The notes under the pieces are model-generated. The model worked only from the letters and a program-made list of their open reading frames with translations. It searched no databases and had not been told where the DNA came from. From Clostridia bacterium (lineage in GTDB: Bacteria > Bacillota > Clostridia > Christensenellales > DUVY01): a stretch of DNA of 61,722 bases. The position numbers and the translations under genes are program-made. Every line of letters starts with the position of its first letter. The stretch's first letter is position 1. Location of the stretch: contig BNZQ01000004.1 in NCBI GenBank assembly GCA_026001225.1, positions 1 to 61,722 of the forward strand. The letters run 5' to 3'. Shown here piece by piece: positions 44,276 to 53,661 of the stretch.

Positions 44276-46360
44276 ATGAAATGCGTTTGGGCAAAGGATT
44301 ATAAAGACGGTATGAACGTTACCGTCGGATTTAGAACCTTGCTTCCGGCGGGGGAATTTTTATTCCGTATCGCGGCATCAAATACGTTCCGCATTTTTGT
44401 AGACGGGGAGTTTTTGGCTTACGGACCGCTGCGGAGCGCGCACGGGTACTCTAATATTTCCGAATATGAGGTAAAGCTCAAAAAATCTACGCATATAGCC
44501 GTCGAGGTCGCAAGCTATTATACTGACGCTTATTATGCGGTCAAGGAAGAAGCGTTCTTTGCTTGCGAGGTTTTATCTGGGAGCGGGATAATAGCGGACA
44601 CGGACGCTTTTAGGGGCTATTTGATAGACGACCGTATCAAAAAGGTATCTAAGTATTCGTTTCAGCGACCGTTTGTCGAAAGCTATATTATGAGCGGGGA
44701 TAGAGAAGCGTTTTACAAAGGCGGCGGCGGTTTTGACGAAGTGCCGCTGATTGAAGTCGCGGGCAACCGCCTTTTGGAGTGCGAATTAAAAAACCCGTCG
44801 TTCGACCGAATCCCGATTGATAAAACTATCGAGAGCGGTAAGGCGCAACGGGACGGGGACGCATACGTTCACGATTATTTTCGGTATTACGATAACCCTA
44901 AAGATAATATAAAGGCATACGCGAAAGACGAGCTTGAGTGCGACCTCCTGACCGAGGCTTGCCGGTTAAAATATATTGCGGGTATTTCAAAGGGCGATTA
45001 TGCCGACCGTTATGATTTGTATGAACTTAACCGTAATCTCACCGGCTTTATAGGTTTAAATATTACGGCGCGTTCGGACAGCGATATATACATTTTGTTT
45101 GACGAAATATTGTATGATGAAATCAAAGCCGACCCGAAGATAGGGAAGTATTTCGGGGGCGCGGAACGGGTATTGGCTTGTTGGCGGGGGCATGTCGTCA
45201 ATGCCGCCAAATGGAAGGTAAAGCCGGGTAGATATAAGGTTTTGACCTTTGAGCCGTATACGTTAAAGTATTTAAAGGTCGTCGTTTTGGGTAACGCCGA
45301 GGTTTCGCCTTATTTTATAACCTATGAAAATTCCTCGCAAACCTTGAATTTTAATACGGACGATAAAACCTTGCAAAGCATTTTTGACGCGGCGGCGGCT
45401 ACTTTTCGGCAAAACGCCGTGGACGTGCTTACCGACTGCCCGTCGAGGGAACGCGCCGGTTGGCTGTGCGACAGCTATTTTACGGCGCGGACCGAAAAGC
45501 TGCTGACGGGCGGCAACCTCATCGAAAGGAACATGCTGACGGCGTATTTGTTGTCACCGCAATTTGATTATCTGCCGAGCGGTATGCTGCCGATGTGCTA
45601 TCCCGCCGATCACCCGAACGGAAATTTCATAGCTAATTGGGCGATGTGGCTGATAATCGAGCTGGAGGATTATAAAAAGCGCACGGACGACGTTCAAATG
45701 ATTGGGGCGTTTAAGGACAGGATTTACGCGCTTCTGAAATTTTTGACGGGGTATGAAAACGGAGACGGATTGATTGAACGCATGGATAAATGGGTTTTTA
45801 TCGAGTGGAGCCGGGCTAACGAGTTTGTGCAGGACGTCAATTATCCCTCCAATATGCTTTATTCGGGCGCGCTGGCGGCGGCGGCAAGGCTTTACGGTGA
45901 CGAGACCTTATCAAAAAAAGCTATGCGCGTTAAAGCAAGTATTTTGGAGCAGAGCTTTAACGGGGAGTTCTTTACCGATAACGCCGTGCGTGAGGGGAAT
46001 GTACTAAAGCCGGCGGATAACACCACCGAAACCTGCCAATATTATGCGTTTTGGTTTGGAGTAGCCGACAAGAACAGCCACCCCGCGCTTTACCGTACTA
46101 TGTTTGAGGTAATAAAACCCGACCGCGACGCGAGCCTTATTTATCCGAAACTGTACAAGTCCAATGCGTTTATCGGTAATTTTTTGCGGTTGGATTTTTT
46201 GGCGCGCGAGGGTAAATACAAACAAGTTTTAAACGAATGCGTCGATTATTTTGCTTATATGGCAAGCCGTACCGGAACTCTTTGGGAGCACGACAAAGCG
46301 AGCGCAAGCTGTAATCACGGCTTCGCATCGGTAGTTGCCGAATGGATTGTAAGGTCGTAG
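44276..46360 (+). CDS. GH78-like alpha-L-rhamnosidase
   Basis: 694 residues with no signal peptide, so an intracellular enzyme acting on imported oligosaccharide. An N-terminal beta part (about 1-180) is followed by the (alpha/alpha)6 barrel. D-C-P-S-R-E-R-A-G-W near residue 400 is the GH78 catalytic-region signature (usually DCPxRxExxGW), and T-L-W-E-H-D...S-C-N-H-G near the C-terminus holds the probable general base and the S-x-N-H motif. Shorter than most bacterial GH78 proteins (800-1,000), lacking some accessory beta domains. Confidence 0.82.
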   Translation: MKCVWAKDYKDGMNVTVGFRTLLPAGEFLFRIAASNTFRIFVDGEFLAYGPLRSAHGYSNISEYEVKLKKSTHIAVEVASYYTDAYYAVKEEAFFACEVLSGSGIIADTDAFRGYLIDDRIKKVSKYSFQRPFVESYIMSGDREAFYKGGGGFDEVPLIEVAGNRLLECELKNPSFDRIPIDKTIESGKAQRDGDAYVHDYFRYYDNPKDNIKAYAKDELECDLLTEACRLKYIAGISKGDYADRYDLYELNRNLTGFIGLNITARSDSDIYILFDEILYDEIKADPKIGKYFGGAERVLACWRGHVVNAAKWKVKPGRYKVLTFEPYTLKYLKVVVLGNAEVSPYFITYENSSQTLNFNTDDKTLQSIFDAAAATFRQNAVDVLTDCPSRERAGWLCDSYFTARTEKLLTGGNLIERNMLTAYLLSPQFDYLPSGMLPMCYPADHPNGNFIANWAMWLIIELEDYKKRTDDVQMIGAFKDRIYALLKFLTGYENGDGLIERMDKWVFIEWSRANEFVQDVNYPSNMLYSGALAAAARLYGDETLSKKAMRVKASILEQSFNGEFFTDNAVREGNVLKPADNTTETCQYYAFWFGVADKNSHPALYRTMFEVIKPDRDASLIYPKLYKSNAFIGNFLRLDFLAREGKYKQVLNECVDYFAYMASRTGTLWEHDKASASCNHGFASVVAEWIVRS

Positions 46361-46420
46361 TTATAATAGCGGGCATGATTATGATATAAAAATATTAAAA
46401 ATATAAAGGAATTTACGAGC

Positions 46421-47257
46421 ATGAAAATCGGAGTGTTGATCGAAAGCTTTCGAAAGGATTTCGACACGTCGCTTAAAATCGCGGCGGAATTGGGTGTACA
46501 GGGTATACAGGCGTATGCTAACGGAAAGACCGTACACCCGGATTTAACCGTGAAACAGGCGCGGGAAATTCGGAAACGGGTAGAGGATGAGGGACTTGTC
46601 TTTTCCGCGCTGTGCGGCGATTTCGGCTGCAAAATGTATTACCGTCCCGGCGAATGCCGTGAGGAAATCGAACGTGAAAAGCGCATCATGGCTTTGGCAA
46701 AGGAACTCGGCACGGATCTTGTGACGACGCACATCGGCGTGGTGCCGGAAAGCAAGGTTTGCGTTCAGTACGAAACGATGTTCAAGGTTTGCAAGGAATT
46801 GGCGGATTTTGCCGATTCCGCCGGCGGCCGGTTTGCGGTGGAAACGGGACCGGAAAGGGCGGCGTTATTAAAGGACTTTTTGGACGGTCTTGGAAGCAAA
46901 GGCGTGTCGGTCAACCTCGACCCCGCGAATTTGGTCATGTGCGCCGGAGATGACCCCGTGAAAGCGGTTTCGGTCTTAAAGGACTATATCGTCCACACGC
47001 ACGCAAAGGACGGCTTGCAATTGCGGGCGGCGGACATGCGGCGGCTGTACGCGCCGGAATATTACGGCATGATGCCTGAAAAGTGGGACTGTATCCGCGA
47101 AACGCCCTTAGGGCAAGGCGGCGTGAAATGGCCGGAATACATCGCCGCTTTGAAAGGAATAGGCTACGACGGCTTTCTGACGATCGAGCGCGAATGCGGC
47201 GATACGCCGGAGGCGGACATTCGGTTGGCGGTCGATTTCTTACAGCGGCTGTTATAA
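46421..47257 (+). CDS. Sugar phosphate isomerase/epimerase (xylose isomerase-like TIM barrel)
   Basis: 278 residues of the AP-endonuclease-2/xylose-isomerase-like fold. V-T-T-H-I-G-V near residue 107, A-V-E-T-G-P near 147, V-N-L-D-P-A-N near 165 and V-H-T-H-A-K-D near 190 are the expected metal-ligand strands; L-T-I-E-R-E ends the barrel. Likely epimerises or isomerises the released sugar together with the oxidoreductase encoded 36 bases downstream. AAAGGAA ahead of the ATG. Confidence 0.88.
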   Translation: MKIGVLIESFRKDFDTSLKIAAELGVQGIQAYANGKTVHPDLTVKQAREIRKRVEDEGLVFSALCGDFGCKMYYRPGECREEIEREKRIMALAKELGTDLVTTHIGVVPESKVCVQYETMFKVCKELADFADSAGGRFAVETGPERAALLKDFLDGLGSKGVSVNLDPANLVMCAGDDPVKAVSVLKDYIVHTHAKDGLQLRAADMRRLYAPEYYGMMPEKWDCIRETPLGQGGVKWPEYIAALKGIGYDGFLTIERECGDTPEADIRLAVDFLQRLL

Positions 47258-47293
47258 AAGCAAATATTTTTTTAGAATGAAGGAAACGGTAAA

Positions 47294-48364
47294 ATGAACG
47301 ATAAGTTAAAGGTGGCCGTTATAGGCGTCGGCGGGATATCCAACGCCCACATCGGCGCGTACAAAAAGAATCCCGACTGCGAGGTCGTCGCTTTTTGCGA
47401 TATAAACGAAAAGGTATTAAAAGCGCAGGGCGAAAAACACGGCGTAAAAAAGCTGTACGCGGATTACAACGTCATGTTTAAAGAAATGCCGGAGATCGGC
47501 GCGGTCAGCGTCTGTACGTGGAACAGCGCGCACGCGCTCGCAACGGTCGCCGCCTTGAACGCCGGCAAGCACGTCCTGTGCGAAAAGCCTATGGCATTGA
47601 ACGCCGCGCAGGCGGAGGATATGGAGGCGGCGGCGAAGAAAAGCAGCAAGAAATTGGCGGTCGGCTTTGTTCGGCGATTCGGCAACGATTGCGCGATTGC
47701 GCGTGATTTTATCGGGAACGGGAATCTGGGCGAAATTTACTACGCCAAAGCGACGTATATCCGACGCAACGGCAATCCCGGCGGGTGGTTCGGGGACAAG
47801 AGCCGTTCGGGCGGAGGACCGCTGATCGATTTGGGCGTGCACGTCATCGACCTCGTGCGGTATCTGACGGGCAACCCGAAGACCGTGTCGGTCTACGGAG
47901 CGGCGTTTACAAAGCTGAAAAACCGCCCGAACTTAAAGAGTGCGAAAGGGTATGTATCGGTTTCAAGCGAGGGCGCGAAGGATATTTGCGACGTGGAGGA
48001 TTTGGCTGCGGCGATGATCCGCTTCGCCAACGGAACGGTTCTCAACGTGGAGACTAGTTTCTCTCTTAACACAGAAAAGGACGAGGGCAAAATCGAGCTG
48101 TTCGGGACGAAAGGGGGTATAAAGCTCGACCCCGAATTTTCGCTGTACACCGAGATAAACGATTATCCCGCGGACGTGAAGCTCGCGATGCCGACCGCAC
48201 TGTCGTTCGAGGGCTTATTCGCGAAAGAAATCAATCATTTTGTCGATGCTGTTTTGAATGACACGCCCCTACTCGCTCCCGCCGCCGACGGCATTGAAAT
48301 GATGAGAATCTTGGACGCCATCTATCGTTCCGCCGCAAGCGGTCACGAGGAAATAATCGGATAA
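47294..48364 (+). CDS. Gfo/Idh/MocA family NAD(P)-dependent oxidoreductase
   Basis: 356 residues. The Rossmann fold begins V-A-V-I-G-V-G-G-I-S-N-A-H; the family signature C-E-K-P-M-A is near residue 96 (catalytic Lys), and the C-terminal alpha/beta domain has G-G-P-L-I-D-L-G-V-H-V-I-D-L carrying the probable Asp/His pair. It would oxidise a sugar or cyclitol from the glycan. Last gene of the carbohydrate locus. Confidence 0.92.
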   Translation: MNDKLKVAVIGVGGISNAHIGAYKKNPDCEVVAFCDINEKVLKAQGEKHGVKKLYADYNVMFKEMPEIGAVSVCTWNSAHALATVAALNAGKHVLCEKPMALNAAQAEDMEAAAKKSSKKLAVGFVRRFGNDCAIARDFIGNGNLGEIYYAKATYIRRNGNPGGWFGDKSRSGGGPLIDLGVHVIDLVRYLTGNPKTVSVYGAAFTKLKNRPNLKSAKGYVSVSSEGAKDICDVEDLAAAMIRFANGTVLNVETSFSLNTEKDEGKIELFGTKGGIKLDPEFSLYTEINDYPADVKLAMPTALSFEGLFAKEINHFVDAVLNDTPLLAPAADGIEMMRILDAIYRSAASGHEEIIG

Positions 48365-48787
48365 AACGGCGTTTCGTACGGCGTACGGTAATGGAAGCAT
48401 TTCTTAAAAATTTATCGACGGAGAGCATATATTTACTGTCGAAAGCAATTCCGCCGCAAACCTGCCGAGGTCGAAACAAATCCCGTCGAGGAAATAAATC
48501 GCGCTCACGGACGAGCAGGAGAAGAAATCATCACTCTTTGTCTATCGACGTAATTTGCCATTTTAGCCGTTAGGCGTTTAAGGGAGCAACCAACCTCCAC
48601 AAAAAAGACATTATGAAAAACTCCCCAAAAACATTTGACTTTTTCATTGTTTTAGCACATACTTTTTCTCTGCGAACAGAGAACAGAGAACAGAGAACAG
48701 AGAACAGAGAATTAGCAAGTAGCATATTTGCGTATTTTTTAACGGAGTTTTTTTGTGCAAAAATTAGAAATAAAAAGGAGAAATAAA
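48365..48787. other. Gap of about 420 bases at the composition change; no gene recognised
   Basis: Short open stretches occur (for example 48391-48573) but none resembles a protein I know. It contains the GAACAGA heptamer array at 48674-48708, and by eye the AT content rises from here on. Confidence 0.5.
48674..48711 (+). repeat. Five tandem GAACAGA heptamers
   Basis: Five exact 7-base copies and a partial sixth. Another sequence but the same 7-base period as the arrays in the first 12 kb. Confidence 0.92.
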
Positions 48788-49297
48788 ATGAAAAATTTAA
48801 CAAAAAGGATTATGACAGTATTCGCCCTTGCCGTTGTGTTATCGGTGGGCGTTGTATTGACGGCTTGTGGAAAAAAAGACGACCCAAAGCCAACCGAATA
48901 CACTATAACTTGGAGTGTCAATGGCACAACCACCACGACAAAAGTGGCAAAGGACGGAACACCGTCATATAGCGGTGCTTTAACAAAAGCAAGTGACAGC
49001 GAATATGATTACTCTTTCAAAGAGTGGCAACCTGCCATTGTAAAGGCAACGCAAGACACAACCTATACGGCGATTTGGAATCAAACCCCAAAGACACCGA
49101 TAACCGTTTCCGTTACGGGCGTAACATTAAATGAAACAAACAAAACATTGACAACGGGTAGCGATTTTACCTTGACGGCAACCGTTGCCCCGAGCAACGC
49201 TACAAACAAAGCGATATCTGGACATCTTCTAATAATTCTATCGCTACGGTATCAAATGGCACGGTTACGGCGGTTTCCGCAGGCACGGCAACAATAA
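48788..49297 (+). pseudogene. N-terminal part of a frameshifted Big2/M64-like surface lipoprotein
   Basis: AAGGAG precedes ATG 48788. Signal peptide with lipobox L-T-A-C (near residue 22), one InlB-like B repeat (ending Y-T-A-I-W) and the start of the first Big2 domain. At about base 49219 a T is missing compared with the second and third copies of the same 264-base repeat (ATCTGG versus ATCTTGG), so the frame leaves the repeat and stops at 49297. Without that loss the frame would continue into the gene below as one protein of about 900 residues. Confidence 0.8.
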
Positions 49298-49887
49298 CCG
49301 TAACCACAACGGACGGTAACAAAACCGCAACTTGCACGGTTACGGTGAACGCCCCTACACCGATAACCGTTTCCGTTACGGGCGTAACATTAAATGAAAC
49401 AAACAAAACATTGACAACGGGTAGCGATTTTACCTTGACGGCAACCGTTGCCCCGAGCAACGCTACAAACAAAGCGATATCTTGGACATCTTCTAATAAT
49501 TCTATCGCTACGGTATCAAATGGCACGGTTACGGCGGTTTCCGCAGGCACGGCAACAATAACCGTGACCACAACGGACGGCAACAAAACCGCAACTTGCA
49601 CGGTTACGGTAAACGCCCCTGCACCGATAACCGTTTCCGTTACGGGCGTAACATTAAATGAAACAAACAAAACATTGACAACGGGCGGCGATTTTACCTT
49701 GACGGCAACCGTTGCCCCGAGCAACGCTACAAACAAAGCGATATCTTGGACATCTTCAAATAATTCTGTCGCTATGGTATCAAATGGCACGGTTACGGCG
49801 GTTTCCGCAGGCACGGCAACAATAACCGTAACCACAACGGACGGCAACAAAACCGCAACTTGCACGGTTACGGTGCCCGACCAACGC
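49097..49887 (+). repeat. Three near-identical 264-base Big2 repeats
   Basis: Units start at 49097, 49360 and 49624 (lengths 263, 264 and about 264). Only a handful of substitutions separate them. The first unit lacks one T. Confidence 0.9.
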
Positions 49888-51516
49888 ACAATAATCTTTG
49901 ATTCAAACGGCGGAACAAACGTAAATTCCATAACACAAAATGAAAATACGCAAGTTTCAAAACCGGAGAACCCGACAAAAGCGGACGATGCGGAATACCA
50001 TTACACATTTGAAAACTGGTATAGCAATATTGGGCTTTCGTCCGTGGTTGATTGGCCGCATACATTGACGGCAAATATAACTTTTTATGCGAAATGGACG
50101 CAAACGAATATTTACATCTACCGTGACGAAGATATGACCGCACCAACCGTGTCTTGGGCAAATAACAAATTCACGATTGCAAATATGGACATAAACAAAG
50201 CAATATATACTGCCACACACAAAGGCGTGGTTATAAATTTGGGGGGTAACGAATACACCCCGTCAAGCCAAACAAATGGCGACGAATTTATCGTAACCGC
50301 CACAGGTAAAACAAATGTAATTGTTGGCGACGAGAAAATAACCTATAAATTTGCGGGTCAACCCTCTACAATGGCGAGTGCAACCGTATCCGGGGCAACT
50401 TATCAGGACGGCGAAACAATACTTATTCGCGAAGCAACCGTTCTGGGCGGGTCTGATGTTAATATCGCATTGTATGCTTTCTATTTTGGGCATGAAGATC
50501 TTAAAAAAACCATGGGTTTTTTGCCGGGTGACATTACCGCAGATAGTGGGCATTTGGAAAAATCCGTGGCCGAATGGATAGAGAACTTTGACGAAATGAA
50601 TGCGGTGGAGGATTGGCTGGATTATTTCAATATTTATATCCGCATTAAGGAATATGCCGTCAGCGGGGTGCCAAATCCGTATGATGAGGATGAGATTTTT
50701 TACCCGATGTGTGAATTTTTAACAGACGAAATCCCCGGCATAACAGGCGATCCGGCCTATAATACAACGGGCGTCTTTTTCGCAAATGGGCCGATTGGTG
50801 GATACGGCTGGCTTCCCGATGCCGCGGTGGGTGGTAGCTGGACGCCTGGCGGTGCCGGACAGTACAGTGTTGGGCATGTTGGCGAGCTGAAATATTGGAT
50901 GGCTCATGAATTTCTTGGGCACAGTTTTGCTGGCTTTGGCGACGAATATTTCCCCGGGGGCGAAGACGAAGGCATCTATACAGAAGATATCAACGAAACA
51001 CGACATAAGAATGGTTGGTCTTTGAACCTTTCCGATACCGATGATCTAGCCTTGGTTCCGTGGGCGGAGTTTATTACCAGGTACTCCGGCGCGCCGGGAT
51101 CCTACTATTCTCTCACAAATATAGGCGTTTTCGAGGGCGGGCTTGATATTAATAGCAATGTTTGGCGCAGTGAAGAGGATGGCGTCATGAACGGCGGCGG
51201 CCAGGAGGATCTGGAATTGCGATACATGTTCAGCCCGTACCACAGATACTTGATTTGGGATGTTATAATGACCAAAGCGGGCATTGAGCACGATGTAGAA
51301 AACTTTTTCAAATGGGATATTGACGGCAAAGAAATGCATGTGGTGAATTTCGAAAGCGACGGACAGATTTTTGCAAGGCAAATTGTCAACGATGGCGACA
51401 ATGCAGCAGCCCCATCACTTCCAACAAAATCGGGGTACGAATTTGACGGTTGGAACGAAAGTCTTGACAATATCACGGCGACCCAAACGATAACGGCAAA
51501 GTGGAAATTGTTGTAA
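49345..51516 (+). CDS. C-terminal part of the lipoprotein: Big2 domains and M64-like metallopeptidase
   Basis: The open frame from a GTG at 49345 gives 723 residues: two complete Big2 domains (about 1-170), an InlB B repeat (R-T-I-I-F-D-S-N-G-G...F-Y-A-K-W, about 182-250), a beta domain, then a peptidase domain with H-E-F-L-G-H-S-F-A-G-F-G-D-E-Y near residue 515. The latter resembles the zinc motif of IgA-type M64 peptidases, including their D-E-Y. A last InlB repeat (G-Y-E-F-D-G-W) closes it. With its lost N-terminus it would be a secreted, surface-anchored protease. As it stands this part has no signal peptide, so it is exported only if the frameshift is an artefact or is corrected. Confidence 0.75.
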   Translation: MNAPTPITVSVTGVTLNETNKTLTTGSDFTLTATVAPSNATNKAISWTSSNNSIATVSNGTVTAVSAGTATITVTTTDGNKTATCTVTVNAPAPITVSVTGVTLNETNKTLTTGGDFTLTATVAPSNATNKAISWTSSNNSVAMVSNGTVTAVSAGTATITVTTTDGNKTATCTVTVPDQRTIIFDSNGGTNVNSITQNENTQVSKPENPTKADDAEYHYTFENWYSNIGLSSVVDWPHTLTANITFYAKWTQTNIYIYRDEDMTAPTVSWANNKFTIANMDINKAIYTATHKGVVINLGGNEYTPSSQTNGDEFIVTATGKTNVIVGDEKITYKFAGQPSTMASATVSGATYQDGETILIREATVLGGSDVNIALYAFYFGHEDLKKTMGFLPGDITADSGHLEKSVAEWIENFDEMNAVEDWLDYFNIYIRIKEYAVSGVPNPYDEDEIFYPMCEFLTDEIPGITGDPAYNTTGVFFANGPIGGYGWLPDAAVGGSWTPGGAGQYSVGHVGELKYWMAHEFLGHSFAGFGDEYFPGGEDEGIYTEDINETRHKNGWSLNLSDTDDLALVPWAEFITRYSGAPGSYYSLTNIGVFEGGLDINSNVWRSEEDGVMNGGGQEDLELRYMFSPYHRYLIWDVIMTKAGIEHDVENFFKWDIDGKEMHVVNFESDGQIFARQIVNDGDNAAAPSLPTKSGYEFDGWNESLDNITATQTITAKWKLL

Positions 51517-51599
51517 GGATAAGTTACTAAACGGGCAACACGACAAGCAAATTTATATATGCTTTTAGGCAAAAGCGAACTTGGGCGTGGTGGGAGTAT

Positions 51600-51856
51600 A
51601 TTCCTATCGTTGGAACTATTGGACGAATTGGCGTGGACGATTATGACTATTGGTTATGCGGCATTTGAAACATGCCACAAGCGAAACCGACATCGTGCTT
51701 GACCCGTTTATAGGTAGTGGAACAACGGCGGTTGCGTGTAAAGAATTAAACCGACAATACATAGGTTTTGAGATAGACCCAAAATGGCACAAAATCGCCA
51801 CCGACCGATTAAACAACATAGACGCCCATGGTCAAATTTCAATGATGACAAGGTAG
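51600..51856 (+). pseudogene. C-terminal remnant of a DNA methyltransferase
   Basis: From about 51650 the frame reads V-M-R-H-L-K-H-A-T-S-E-T-D-I-V-L-D, then D-P-F-I-G-S-G-T-T-A-V-A and G-F-E-I-D-P, the SAM-binding motif and end of N4/N6-type methylases (DNA modification methylase as found on conjugative elements). The target-recognition part is missing. A terminator follows at 51859. Confidence 0.8.
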
Positions 51857-51858
51857 TA

Positions 51859-51891
51859 GCAAAAACAGTCAATTACTTGGCTGTTTTTTGC
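51859..51891 (+). terminator. Intrinsic terminator after the methylase remnant
   Basis: GCAAAAACAGTCA (51859-51871) pairs with TGGCTGTTTTTTGC (51878-51891), with a T-run in the right arm. Confidence 0.7.
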
Positions 51892-52112
51892 TCTTTGTAA
51901 ATCTGCCGTTTTTTATATTGAGATAACTATAATTTCGTTCGTGGCAGGGCGATGGTGATTGCTCCCGAACTGCCCCAAGAAAATGATAACACGAAGTATG
52001 CTATATTTGTCAATGGAAACGCAGGCATAATTATTCGCAAATGACCGTGCAAACGGTTTTTTGTTTTCCAACCCAGACCCACCCAACAAAAAACGGCTTG
52101 TTAGACCGTTTT
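51892..52112. other. AT-rich gap with no gene recognised
   Basis: Nothing coding or clearly structured was seen apart from the terminator before it. Confidence 0.4.
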
Positions 52113-52727
52113 TTAAAATGGCATATCGTCTAAAATCTTTTTATCGGTTATGGGTATCATTTCAATTTTTGGTGCGATAGGTTTTTGTGTTATTATTTCG
52201 CCTGTGTTTTTGTTTATTTTGTATGGCGGTTTTATATTGTCAAAATATCGTCTGCCGTATCTTTCGTAGAATAACATATCGTAAGTTCGGCTAATGTTGC
52301 CTATCATATGTATGCGTTTCGGTTTCTTTTGAACGAAGTCATACCACGATAATTTGTTGTCTAATAGGTCATTGAAGTCAGCCCAGAGTTCCGCATTTTC
52401 GTCAAGTTTGTCATCGCTTGTTAAATCGTCTACGGTGCTTGTTCTTTCGTTTTTGTCATAAAGATATTTGTTTTGTTTTCGTGCTGTTGGTGTGTCGTGT
52501 ATCAAATAATCAAATGCAGATTTGGGTGTAAAACACGGTTGAGCAAAAACTATTCCCATATCATCACTTGCAAATGACTTAAACCAAGACCCCCTTTGAT
52601 TTGTGAAAAATTGCACCAAATAATGATAGTGTGCTTTTTTGAGTTCGGTAGAATTTTCTTGTATGTCTTTGTCGTGCAAAATATATGCGTATGCCTTTAT
52701 GTCGGTGTTTGCGATTATTAAGTGGTC
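52113..52727 (-). pseudogene. Rep_2-type plasmid replication initiator, 5' end lost
   Basis: The frame is open from 52727 down and begins D-H-L-I-I-A-N-T-D-I-K-A-Y-A-Y-I-L-H-D-K-D, then K-K-A-H-Y-H-Y-L, the metal-binding HUH-like part of rolling-circle Rep_2 proteins, and Y-L-I-H-D-T...K-Y-L-Y, matching the family's later motif. A TAA at 52728-52730 precedes it in frame, so the N-terminus is missing or in another frame. A TTG at 52679 could serve as a start but would remove conserved residues. Confidence 0.72.
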
Positions 52728-52959
52728 TTAATAACCTATGCCATAATTCCTTTGATAAAAGTTTCTCTACAAAATCGGTTTCGTCTATAATTTCAAAACC
52801 AAACTTTTCAAAATGTGCGTCAGCGGAGCAATGACGGCGAGTTTCTTTTTTGTTTGAATTGTATTCCTTGCGGTCAAGTTCCTTTATCTCTTGTGCTAAT
52901 TCGTCATTGACTTCTACTTCAACCGTTTCTTTTGTGGCAAATGTGTATTTGACTTTCAT
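52579..52959 (-). CDS. ICE-type sigma-like N-terminus running out of frame into the rep gene
   Basis: 126 codons. About the first 76 residues (M-K-V-K-Y-T-F-A-T-K-E-T-V...N-S-N-K-K-E-T-R-R-H-C) resemble the N-terminus of small sigma-like proteins carried by clostridial conjugative elements. After about base 52735 the frame crosses the rep gene out of frame, so the last 50 residues are probably nonsense. Either a deletion joined two element genes or a frameshift split one. Confidence 0.5.
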   Translation of the reverse strand: MKVKYTFATKETVEVEVNDELAQEIKELDRKEYNSNKKETRRHCSADAHFEKFGFEIIDETDFVEKLLSKELWHRLLRPLNNRKHRHKGIRIYFARQRHTRKFYRTQKSTLSLFGAIFHKSKGVLV

Positions 52960-53272
52960 TTTTCAAATCCCCCTAAAAGACGGACAGAAAAACGGACTTT
53001 TTTAACCCCCTAAAAATGCACAATAAAAAACCCGACAACCAAAAGACCGTTTTTGTGTCTTTTTTGATTTGTCGGGCTTTACACTTTCAAAGAGTGTCAT
53101 AGCACTCTGCAACAAACGATAATTGCAAACGGGCGTGCGTTCGCAACCCAAATATTCACATTGAAAAATGCTAATATTTAGGAAGTGTCAAAATACAAAA
53201 AAAGAATTGAATTTACCATTGTTCCCCCAACTTTGCTTTTGTAGGGCTTTTGTAAGTTCAATTCTTTTGCAA
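52960..53272. other. Gap with a minus-strand terminator
   Basis: No gene seen; see the terminator at 53024-53080. Confidence 0.5.
53024..53080 (-). terminator. Terminator of the minus-strand four-gene operon
   Basis: CCCGACAA (53031-53038) pairs with TTGTCGGG (53069-53076), with an inner AAAAGAC/GTCTTTT pair. On the minus strand it ends in TTTTTTA. Confidence 0.8.
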
Positions 53273-53434
53273 TTATTTATTTTCGGTTAAAACTTTCACA
53301 ACAACAATCTTACCGTTGTCAATTTCAATTATAATTTTCTCTTTACATTTTGGACAGATAATTTCAATATTTGACCCGTCACTTGCTTTCAAAAGTTTAT
53401 ATCCACAAGTAGGGCATACGGTGTAGTAGTTCAT
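53273..53434 (-). CDS. 53-residue zinc-ribbon protein
   Basis: Reads M-N-Y-Y-T-V-C-P-T-C-G-Y-K-L-L then I-I-C-P-K-C-K-E-K-I and ends V-L-T-E-N-K. Two C-P-x-C pairs 17 residues apart make a zinc ribbon. The ATG overlaps the XRE gene's TGA (ATGA), so it is translationally coupled. No more than a zinc-binding helper of the regulator can be suggested. Confidence 0.75.
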   Translation of the reverse strand: MNYYTVCPTCGYKLLKASDGSNIEIICPKCKEKIIIEIDNGKIVVVKVLTENK

Positions 53435-53661
53435 TGTTCGCCCCCTTTATTGTCACACATAAACACTTCGCCGATAGGCACACCAAAGACATTTGATATA
53501 TTAAAAGCCAATTCCAATGACGGTGAATATTTGCCTGCTTCCAAGGCGACTATTGTTTGCCGTGACGCTCCCGTCTTTTCGGCAAGTTCAAGTTGTGTCA
53601 TTTCATTTGCAAAAAAACGCAAACGGCGGATATTGTTTGTTATGACAAGTTTTTTACTCAT
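53431..53661 (-). CDS. Small XRE/Cro-CI family regulator
   Basis: 76 residues, a single helix-turn-helix: N-N-I-R-R-L-R-F near residue 9, then M-T-Q-L-E-L-A-E-K-T-G-A-S-R-Q-T-I and L-E-A-G-K-Y-S-P-S-L. It overlaps the end of the oxidoreductase gene by 8 bases and the zinc-ribbon gene by 4. Likely represses its own operon at the palindrome near 55184. Confidence 0.9.
   Translation of the reverse strand: MSKKLVITNNIRRLRFFANEMTQLELAEKTGASRQTIVALEAGKYSPSLELAFNISNVFGVPIGEVFMCDNKGGEQ

Noticed and set aside
48391..48573. 60-codon open frame after the Gfo/Idh gene
   Set aside because: No ribosome binding site and an Arg/Ser-rich low-complexity end; nothing recognisable.
49200..49931. 243-codon minus-strand frame in the Big2 repeats
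   Set aside because: It is the antisense reading of three near-identical repeats and therefore repeats itself; the plus strand gives known domains.
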